This document shows, one piece after another, positions 20,634 to 31,749 of a stretch of 64,000 nucleotides of DNA. Both the position numbers and the translations under genes were made by a program. The stretch comes from Tiliqua scincoides (taxonomy: Eukaryota > Chordata > Lepidosauria > Squamata > Scincidae): contig NC_089830.1 in assembly GCF_035046505.1 (NCBI RefSeq), positions 23,352,284 to 23,416,283 of the forward strand, read 5' to 3'. How positions within the stretch are numbered: the stretch's first letter is position 1; each line of letters begins with the position of its first letter. Below the pieces are notes generated by a model. It searched no databases. It worked only from the letters and a program-made list of their open reading frames with translations, and was not told where the DNA came from.

Positions 20634-23600
20634 GTGAGTGCCATCCAATTTTGCACGCAGGAGGCTGTACAAAGGCATTTCCCTGTGCCGGAATATCGTG
20701 GCTGACAAACCCTGCTTTTTGTGGTCATGATCCTCAAGAAGTGCAATGAGCCTGTGCAAAGTAGTGGCTGAGCCAGGACTGTGAATCAGGACTTTCAAAT
20801 CTTGTCTCTGTTCAAATCATTCAAATCTTGTCTCTTCCATGAACTCAGCTGAGGGCCTTTGGCAAGCTACTTAGGCTCAGTTGCAGAAGGGGGGGGGTTA
20901 TATTGGCTTGCCTGACAGGTATGATCACAGCCACATGATACACGTAAAATGCTTTGCACACTCCAGATTTTCTATGCCAAGTTTGATTCTGATCTGCAGG
21001 TATTTTAGGGTTTCCAGGCTTCAAGCTTGAACCTGAATGTTCTTATGTTATCTGGTGTGCTCCCTGGGGCATTTGGTGGGCCGATGTGAGACACAGGAAG
21101 CTGGACTAGATGGGCCTATGGCCTGATCCAGTGGGGCTGTTCTTATGTTCTTATGTTCTGAAGTTTCAGTTTTCACCTCCTTACTGGAGCTCCCAGACTG
21201 CAAGACCTTCTGGGTAGGAACCTGTCCTTCCATCCCATGTAAATTGTCATGTGAAAGATGCAACAAGAAAAAGGAGGAGGGGGAGAATTTAACATCTCAA
21301 CAATAACTCCCCAAGTGAGCCTCACCAGAGCTGACCCTGGCTGTCCTTAATCCAAACTCTCTAACCACTACACCATAGATTCCAACTGGTGTGTAAAAGA
21401 TAAAAAAGGTAATACTGGGCAAATATGTTTAGGAAATCCATCCCACAATGAGTGTGACACCATGAGAAAGCTCTTGCATCCAAGATCAATTTCCAATTGG
21501 AGCAGGTAACTTTTCTTTAAAATATTTTCTGCTCAGTTTAGGGACTTGCACTATTAGCTGAGCTAATGCTTAGACCAGGGGTGCCCAAACCCTGGCCCAG
21601 GGGGGCACTTGTGGCCCTCAGGGACTCACAATCTGGCCCGCGGGGAGCCCCCAGTCTCCAGTGAGCATCTGGCCCTCTGGAAACTTGCTGGAGCCCATGC
21701 TGGCCTGACATAACTGCTCTCAGTGTGAAGATGACTGTTTGATCTCTTGCATGAGCTGTGGGACAAAGGTTCCCTCCCACGTCTGTGATGCAGCAGTGGC
21801 CTTGAAGGAAAGGCCGGCCTTGCTTTGTGCGAGGACTTTTATAGGCCTTAAGCTATTGCAAGACCTTCATTCATTCATACAAGCCCCACCTATAGTATAT
21901 TCATTTATGCAAATTTATTCAAATGTGAAATGTGAATTAATTCGGCCCCCAACACAGTGTCAGAGAGATGATGTGGCCCTCCTGCCAAAAACTTTGGACA
22001 CCCCTGGCTTAGACCCACCCCCAAGAAGGCCCTGCCCCTGATTTATACAGCCCTGGTCCTTTGCATATAGGCTCTGCCCTTGAGCCTCCACCCCCCATGA
22101 GAAAGGAGGACCCCCTTCACCAGCTTCTTCTCTCTTTTCTCCAGCTATGTTCCAGTTAGAAAAGTTGAAGGACACTTTCAGCAAGGTCATCTTTTACCTG
22201 GAAGAGAAAGGCATGGCCAATGGTAGGTGTAGGACTCTGGACAGAGCTATGTATAGTTACTGATCCTGCCCTGCCCAGAGGGCTCAAAATGACTTACAGC
22301 AATATTTCCATTTTAGGTGTCCTGCTTTGCATTGGAATCATGGCATACAGCAAGGGGAGGTTGACATTTTGATGCCAACTGCGCCCCCCCCCCCCCAGCA
22401 AATAAAAGCAAACAGATTCATCAAGACGGGGATTTTTCCACATGCAAATAGCACAAGGAGAAAAGTCTTAGACCTCTGTCACCTCACGCCATAGTCCTGA
22501 GCAGGATTAGGGCCCTCTGTGGTTGTGTTTGGGCATACAGGGGTCATTTCTGGTCCACTTCTGGTTAAGGCGCAGTTTGCGACAGGTTTAATGGCACATG
22601 TAGTTTGGCCATGAGCTTTGGACCGCCAAGTCCTTTCAGAAGTCACCTGGGGATTGATTCGGGTCCCTAGAGACTCCTTGGCAACCCTCCTATGTTTCAT
22701 CATAAGCCAGCTTCCTATGTCCTCTGACAGCCAATATTGCCTAGTGGTTAGAGTTTTGGAGTAGAATTCTGAGGTTCGCTAGTTCACCTAATCCAGCTAT
22801 TGTCCTCAGGCTGGCCTACCTCGCAGGGTTGCAGGGAAAATAAAATGTGGGAGAAGAACCATCTGTCCTGCCCTAAGCTCCTGGAAGGAAGCATGGGATT
22901 GAAGTGGAATTCGTGATTTAAAAAAACAACAACAACACAAACCCAATTGCCTACAAATGAATTAAGGATTTTCTTTATATTTCTTTCTTTATATCTCTTG
23001 TACAAAGGGTGGGGGAAGGAGGCTTGGGGGCTGGAAAAAGTACTTACTGTCCAGAAAGATGGCCTGGATACAGGTCAACAGTGCAAAGGGCAATTTATTG
23101 ACCACAAGTTCCAAGGCAACACACCTTCCTCCCTTTCTCCCCACAGTGCCTTATCATCAAGCCATCCCAGAAGCTGCAGGAGAGGTTCAAAAAGAGGTGG
23201 TGAAATTGAAAGCAGGTAAAGAAAGGCTGCGGGGGGGGGGATGGGGTGCATTAGAACTTATGAAGAGTCCTGCTGGATCAGGTCAAAGACCCATCGAGTC
23301 CAGCTTCCTGTATATCACAGAGGCCCACAGAGGCCTTAGGGCAGTGATTTTCAACGTTTTTTTGTCTCACGGCACAGTGACAAGGTACTAAAATGGTCAA
23401 GGCACACCATGCTGTTGGTGGGGGGAATCATATCTCCATTGGCCCTACTAACAAATGACTCCCCCCCAAACTCTCATGGCACACCTGCAGACCATTCGCG
23501 GCACACCAGTGTGCCATGGCACAGTGGTTGAAAATGGCTGCCTTAGCGAGCACACAAGGCAACAAGACACCTCCATCCTGCCACCCCTCCCTTTGGAATT

Positions 23601-24341
23601 CCCTGCCACTTGATATATGCCTGTTCTTCTCTTTGCCACTCCTTTGCTGGAGATGAAAGACCTGGGTTTTTCATTGAGCATGTTCTGAGTTCACTTTTGC
23701 TGAGTTCAGTTTGCTGTTATACACAGGGTATGCATGTATTTGGGTGTGTGTGTGTACATAGTATATAAAAACTATTTCCCTCTTCTACAGCTGCAGCCTG
23801 CATCCCGCCATGTGGTGAGTCCAGAACTCTCTTTTATCCTCTTTTTCCCACCCAAGTTTTGTCAGTATCTCTCTTAGTCCTATGACTTCCATCCCATCCT
23901 CTCCTTCTCTGGCTATCCTTCCGCTTTCCGTTCTCACCAGGGAGGAAAGCTGAACCCAAGTCCAAACCCCAAACCTGTCTCAGAATGTGCTTTCTCAGTC
24001 TAAGTTTCTTTGAAGCAGAATTGACTCCACAAGCAGAGGGAAAAAAAATTAGTCACTGATTCAAAACAAGGGCTTCAATAATCAGGCACTCCACTTCCAA
24101 CTGTAGGATGAATGTATTTTTGTTGTTTTTTATCTTGTAGGTACTTTGTTTTTTAAAAAATGTCTTTTTATATAATGTCTTTTATAAATATATAAAAATA
24201 AACTATATATATATATATATATATATAAACTTTGTTTCTAAACTTTGTTTAGAAACAAAGTACACACACACAGTCCTTTAACAATAGCCTCCTTAATGAG
24301 AGAGAGGGGGACTGAGAGAGAGGGGCTGGCAATGAGGCTCA

Positions 24342-24406
<65 letters not shown>

Positions 24407-27400
24407 AAGGAAACCGTGCATCCAGTATGCACTTTCTACCCTGCACAGTAGAAACTTTATATATATAAAGGATATATATAAAGGCTTCAGGAGTCAACCT
24501 CGAGGCAAAATCCGGAGCCGGAGTCCCTGAGGCAGTTCATGGCTGAACACAGTCACGTTCTGGCAACTCCTGTGACGTCGCTGGAACCAACTGTATTGGC
24601 CTCTGCCTTTCCATTGGACCATTTCAGCGACGTGGAGAGGGGGGATTTGCTGCATGGGTAACAGCCTATCCTCCATACCTACTTTACCCAGGCTTCGCGC
24701 ACTGGAGAGGACACTGTTCCAGAACCACCATTCAGAGCGTGTCACCATATATATATTGTTGTTGTTGTTGGCAACCTTCAGTCTCGAGAGACTATGGTAT
24801 CACACTCTGAAAGGTGGTTTTGGAACATCGTCTAGTGTGGCTGAAAAGGCCAATTCGGGAGTGACAATCCCTTCCACAACGGGAGCAAGTGCAGTCTGTC
24901 CCTGGTCTGTCTCCCTGGCTATGGGCCTTCCTTCTTTGCCTCTTTGCCTCAGACTGTTGGCCAAGTGTCTCTTCAAACTGGGAAAGGCCATGCTGCACAG
25001 CCTGCCTCCAAGCGGGCCGCTCAGAGGCCAGGGTTTCCCACTTGTTGAAGTCAACTCCTAAGGCCTTCAGATCCCTCTTGCAGATGTCCTTGTATCGCAG
25101 CTGTGGTCTACCTGTAGGGCGCTTTCCTTGCACGAGTTCTCCATAGAGGAGATCCTTTATGATCCGGCCATCATCCATTCTCACAACATGACCGAGCCAA
25201 CGCAGGCATCTCTGTTTCAGCAGTGCATACATGCTAGGGATTCCAGCATGTTCCAGGACTGTGTTGTTAGGAACTTTGTCCTGCCAGGTGACGCCGAGAA
25301 TGCGTCGGAGGCAGCGCATGTGGAAAGCGTTCAGTTTCCTCTCCTGTTGTGAGCGAAGAGTCCATGACTCGCTGCAGTACAGAAGTGTACTCAGGACGCA
25401 AGCTCTGTAGACCTGGATCTTGGTATGTTCCGTCAGCTTCTTGTTGGCCCAGACTCTCTTTGTGAGTCTGGAAAACGTGGTAGCTGCTTTACCGATGCGT
25501 TTGTTTAGTTCGGTATCGAGAGGATATCAGGAAATTGAAGAGGGAGCAGTGATGAGACAAAGCCTCGTCAGCCTGGAAAGGCAGCTCATCTAAGAGAAGG
25601 AAAACTCTGATCTCAAACCTCCACTGCCTTGTGGCTACATCCAGTTGTGGAAAAGGCTTCAGGAGTCAACCTCGAGGCAAAATCATTTCCCCTTCTCCAG
25701 AGATCAGCACATTCTTTCTCATTTGCAGGGGACCTTTCGTTCTGAGTCAAATCTGTGTATAAAAAAATCCATGTATAACAAGGCTGGACCTGTATATACA
25801 CACACAGGTCCAGCGTTTTATACATGGATCTTTTATATACACAGATTCTCTTCCTGAGTCTGACATTATTCTGTATGAAATGGATTCAAACTACAGGTTG
25901 AGCCTCATTCTTCTTGTGGGTTCCATTCGCAGAACTCATGTGAATGGCAAAAAACACACTAAAGCAAATCCATTTAAAAAGCAAAGTTTCTTTGCTCCAG
26001 TGATGTAAGGTAAGAGTCATTAAGAAGATAATCCATCAATCAGTCTTCCTCCAAGTACTTCACTCAGCCCCTCCCTTCACCAATGCAAAGTGATCACCTT
26101 TCTTTCACATACTCAGGGGAAAGGGAGGGGTCACCTGGAGAGAGAAGGATTGATGGATTGTCAGTCAGCTGCCCCCTCTCTCTCATTAAGGAGGCTATTG
26201 TGAAAGGACTGTTCAATTTTTTAAACTGATTTTAAAGGGCTGCGTTTTTCCCCTTCTCCAGGGACCAGCACATTCCTTCTCATTTGCAGGGGCCATTCTT
26301 GTTGAGTCAAATCCGTGTATAAAAAATCCATGTATAACAAGGCTCAGAGCCCAGTCCTGTGGTCCGCGCAGCGCCTCTGCAGTGCGGACCACAGTCGCAA
26401 ACGTGCCATGAGGCACATCTGCGTGGCTTACCACCAGGCTCCCGCTGGAGGTGGCTCAGTTCCAACGGGCGCTGAGCCACTGCCCGGCGGGTGCCCGCAT
26501 TCCGCAGCTTGGCGGTGCCTCCAACCGCCCGCCGGGCTGCGGAATGGCAAACGGGGGTGGGCACGGAGGCGTTCCAGGGAGGGGGGAGGCCAGCGTGGCG
26601 CAAGGAGGGGGCGGAGAGGCCGGCGTGATGCGGAGAGGGGGGCGTGCCGGAGGCGTGCTGGGGGGCGGGTGGGAGGAGGAGCCGCGGAACTCTGCTTCAC
26701 AGGATCCTTGGCACTTGTGAAGGCTGTGTGCCTTACACAAGCACCTTTACTTTACTGCAGGGCTGCAGGGCTCCCCTACTCCCGAGGTACCTCCCGCGGT
26801 AGCACGGGAGGCGCTGGATTCAGCGGCAGCCTTCGTGGTGCCACCGAGCAGGGGTGCCCCGGGCAGCTCAGGATTGGGTTGCCCCTTAGGATTGGGCTGT
26901 CAACCTGTAGTTTAAAGCCTTTGAACTGGTTACCAAACCACACAGTACTTTTTAAGCAATTAGTGCCCATCCCGGATTCGAACTCGCATTTTGGCTGATT
27001 CACAGCCCTGAAGTCCTCACACTTTCTGTCTGTTTGTTGTTCCTCCTCGCAGGAATCCAGGAAGTGGCCCGTCACTACAAGTGTGATTCCTGTAGGATCA
27101 TGGACTGCCAACTGCCTGTTGATTGTCCCCGTACGTGCACTCCTTCGCTTTTCCTTGATTTTCTCCTTCAGGGATTTGCGCACAGTGACTGTCCAGCTTC
27201 CTTTGTTCCTCCACTGCTTGGGTTCAAAAAAGAAAAGGGAACGGTGCAGAAGAGGATGTATAGAGGAGAGACGTTTGGTGGACACTCTAGCACAGCAAGC
27301 TTCTCTCCTCCGCGCCTCTGTTCCATTCCCTCTTCCTTTTTGAATCTAGGGAGTAGAGGGAGGAAGAGGAGCAGCACAGGCAGAGACCGTTGGGTAGGTG

Positions 27401-28853
27401 GAGGCAGGTGGCAGGCTCCTGCAACACTACTACCTGAGGCAATTGCCTCAGTTGGCCTCATGAGTGTACCGGTCTTGCCTCCTGTGGGCAGTTTTAACAT
27501 TGTATATCAAAATAGTGCAACCAACTGGGTTCATAGCTTGGCTATTGAATTTTTTTTTCTCTGTCCAAGAAATTAAGGGCAACATATAGACTTCTTTCCC
27601 CAGCCCCTACAACTGTAACCTCACAACGGCCCTGTGAGGTAGGCTAGGCTGACCAAGAGTGGCTGGTCCAAAGTGTCCCCGTGAAAGCTTCCTGGCTCAG
27701 TGGAATTCTCACCTGCATCCTCCAATCTCAGTCTCCTTGTCTGTGTTTTGAATTATTCTTGGTTTAAAAGGAAATAATTTCTGCCTTCCACCCTTCCTCT
27801 GCCTTCCTGCTTCACCAGTTACAGCTGTGCACAAAGCTGCAGGGGATACGACTTTTCTGAAATGTGACGTGAAATTTGCTCTTCCCGCTGAGACAACTGT
27901 CAAGTGGAAATTTGCCAAGGATGTAAGTGCCTGGGGTTTTTCTAGGGATGGGGGATCCAAACTTGCTTTCTAACAAAGCCCTATGTGAACCCCTAGCTCT
28001 TCAAAGATCCATGACATGTGCTCTGCAAAATATACCTCTTCCTTATGTCCTTTGTCTGAAGGTATTTGCCTCTGAGGATTCATCATTTGGGGCTTGCTTG
28101 ACTCTCTGTTCAAAGCAGGACTCTACCACATTGTGACCTTTGTGGTATAGTCCTGCAAAAACGCAGATCCAAGGCAGTTACAACTTCTCTGGTGAATGTG
28201 AAACGGGCTGCACTTATTGAAAGGGGCTAGTCTTTCTTGAATGACCACAAGTGAGTGCTGTCCACACACAAGGGGAATGGAGGCAACCTCAGAAATGGAG
28301 GAAACACATATACGATGAAGCAGACTAGCCTCATGGCAAAATCTGCTGTAGAATCTGCTGTAGTTCTGTAGAGCCTTCATGTTCAGGAGCATTGTATCTG
28401 TGCCAATACGATGCCAGGGCAACAAGAAGGGACAACTACTGTCTTCCTGCTTGAGAGCTTCCCATGGGAATGGCATTAGGTAACCCTTCAACCTCCAGTC
28501 ACCATTTTTCAAATGCAAGAGTAGACCAAAATGCTGTTCCATGTTGGCCATTTTCTCTCCCCGTCCTGGTGGAAATAACAGACTCAAATTGGTCCATCAA
28601 GAATCTATGAGACTCAGTGCCCCTTGGGCTCTGTGTCCTGCAGTTCACTCCCTTGACTGCTTCCACTTTATCCTTTTCCTTTGCCATCACGAACTTCTAA
28701 GAACTTTCTATGGAGTCTTCAGTCCTTGACATGGTCAGATCACCACAATCCCCTGGTCCTCTTGTGTGTATTTATGCCTGACTTGTGGCATACAAGAAAG
28801 TACAGGCCCAAAATGCATTCATTTATTAAAGGATTGAAATTGATATGTGTGTA

Positions 28854-28889
<36 letters not shown>

Positions 28890-31711
28890 CAAGACACTTG
28901 GTAATTCACACACATGCACTAGTCCCCGCAGGAAAAGAAACTGTCACTGGGGCAGTAGCATTGCCCCATCACAGAAGTGTCAAACATAAGGCCCACAGGC
29001 TGAATGTGGCCCCTGAAGCAATTTATCTGGCCCCCATTATAATTGGGCTCTCCCAGCTTGATAAATGGCCTCTCTCATGTCTTGGAAATATGAACAATAT
29101 TTGCACATTTTCACTTGTGTCATTTGCCATCATCTGCTTAAGGACATCACTTCCTGCTTAATGATGTAACTGCTGGACCTCAGTAGGCAGCACGAATGCG
29201 AACTTCAGCCCTCTCTATAAAATGAGTTTGACATTCCTGCTCTAGCTAACCCCCTAGTCATTTTGGTTGCCATTTTCCTGCACTGCATCCTGGCATCCCA
29301 TAAGAACATAAGAACAGCCCCACTGGATCAGGCCATAGGCCCATCTAGTCCAGCTTCCTGTATCTCACAGCAGCCCACCAAATGCCCCAGGGAGCACACC
29401 AGATAACAAGAGACCTGCAAGGCCTCCTGGGAATTGTAGTTTAAGAACATAAGAACAGCCCCACTGGATCAGGCCATAGGCCCATCCAGTCCAGCTTCCT
29501 GTATCTCACAGCGGCCCACCAAATGCCCCAGGGAGCACACCAGATAACAAGAGACCTGCATCCTGGTGCCCTCCCTTGCATCTGGCCTTCTGACATAGCC
29601 CATTTCTAAAATCAGGAGGTTGAACATACACATCATGGCTTGTAAGCCATAATGGATTTTTCCTCCAGAAACTTGTCCAATCCCCTTTTAAAGGCATCCA
29701 GGCCAGATGCCATCACCACATCTTGCAGCAAGGAGTTCCACAGATCGACCACACGCTGAGTAAAGAAATATTTTCTTTTGTCTGTCCTAACTCTCCAACA
29801 CTCAATTTTAGTGGATGTCCCCTGGTTCTGGTGTTATGTGAGTGTAAAGAGCATCTGCCGAACACAACAGATTTCATCAGGGGAGAAGGATGGGATTGTG
29901 AGAATATGTTCCCCTGGAGTTGCACCGTGCCTGCTTAACCACACTTTAAATGCATACATGCACACTAAGTTAGCCAGCAACTTCCCCTTGTCTTATCCCT
30001 GGCTTAAGGTCCCTAACACAGGGCACTGATGCATGTTTCTGATTTGCTAATTTGTCATGTTGATGTAAGGTCAGAGGAGCCCAAGCCAACATGCATGGCT
30101 CCCCTCCTACTTCCTCATAACAGCCCTGTGAGGTAGGCTAGGCTGAGAGAGAAGATGATGGCCCAAGGTCTCCCAGTAGGCTGAGCAGGGATTGGAACAC
30201 AGACTGTAGCCCTACACTCTAACCATTATACTACATCGCACGTGATCTCTTGTTCCACGCCTCTCTCTGCAGCTTAACACGCAACACCTGACCCTCTTCA
30301 AAGACCTGTATTTTGGCTACAGCACTTCCCTTCTCATCAAGCCCACCCTAGGATCCCATCAGGGAACCTATACCTGCCAGATTGCAGAGGAAAATGACAT
30401 CCTGGTCAGAAAATACTTCTACCTCAATGGTAAGAAATCTGAATTGGTTGCAGGGGTGGGCTACTCTAAAGAATAAGAGAACATAAAAATATAAGAGGCC
30501 TGCTGGATCAGGCCAAAGGCCCATGTAGTTCAGTTTCCTGTGTCTCCAGTGGCCCACCAGATGCCCCAAAGAGCACTCAAGACAACAAGATACCTTCATC
30601 CTGTTGCCTTCACTCCCTGGCATCTGGCTTTCAGATATAGCCTACTTCTAGAACCAGGGTATACCTACCCCTCATGGCTTGTAACCTGTGATGGATTTTT
30701 CCTCCATAAAATTGTCCAATCCCCTTCTGAAGGCATCTAGGCCAGGTGCCATGACCACATCCTGTGGCAAGGAGTTCCACAGATTAATTACACACTGGAG
30801 CTATCTTTCAGGGCAGGTGGGGATGCTTGGTTACTAGGTTACTTTCTTTACACAGCGTGTGGTTGGTCTGTGGAACTCCTTGCCACAGGATGTGGTGATG
30901 GTGACTGGCCTGGACGCCTTTAAAAGGGGATTGGACAAGTTTCTGGAGGAAAAATCCATTACGGGGTACAAGCCATGATGTGTATGTGGGCAGAGAAGGA
31001 GTTCAGCCTGCTCATCTGAGAGTAGTCAGATGGTCGGTTTAGATGTTATGCTTTGAAATGCTGTTTTATTGCTATTAGTTCCACTGCAAAAGCAATCAGA
31101 GCAGCTTAGAAGCAAGTCTGGCTCATTAGCAAGGCCAAATGAGGCGGTTGCCTCAGGTGGCCGGGGATATCCTCCATGTACCGCTATCCATTCTCCTGCT
31201 GGGACATTTGGTGGGCCACTGTGAGACACAGGAAGCTGGACTAGATGGGCCTATGGCCTGATCCATCCAGGCTGTTCTTATGTTCTTATGCTTAGGACTC
31301 TTAGGGCACGATCCTATGCATGTCTACTCAGAAGTAAGTCCTATTGTGTTCAGTGGGACTTACTCTCAGGAAGGATTTCAGCCTGAAATAACCAATGCAA
31401 GTCAACACATCAGAACAAAACCTTCAGGCCTTAGAACCGCTGCCTCTTTTCCCCTCCTCGGCTACAGTGACGACCAAGTATGTTGGGAGGGAGAAAGAAC
31501 TGCAGAAGATGTTCCGGGAGATCCTGAACCCCCCGCCAGGGGTGAGGCCTGAAGAGGTGGAGCACAACAGCTTCCCCTCCCTCCAAGAGGTGGTGTCCCA
31601 GCCAGACTATCTCCACAAGAAAAACGTCATCTTGCTCATCATCGGGTTAGCGCTGAGTTCAATGCTGCTCACCCTGATTGCCCTGTGAGTTGCAGGCACA
31701 CCACTTTGCCC

Positions 31712-31749
<38 letters not shown>

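Noticed and set aside
26315-26998. 227-codon frame in SPACA6 intron 4
   Set aside because: It lies in the GC-rich MITE; its length follows from the lack of AT-rich stops.
28123-28587. 154-codon minus-strand frame in SPACA6 intron 6
   Set aside because: No domain or homologue recognised and no splice sites; chance or an unknown repeat.
28848-28888. Poly-aspartate coding run
   Set aside because: It is an (ATG)n microsatellite inside an intron.
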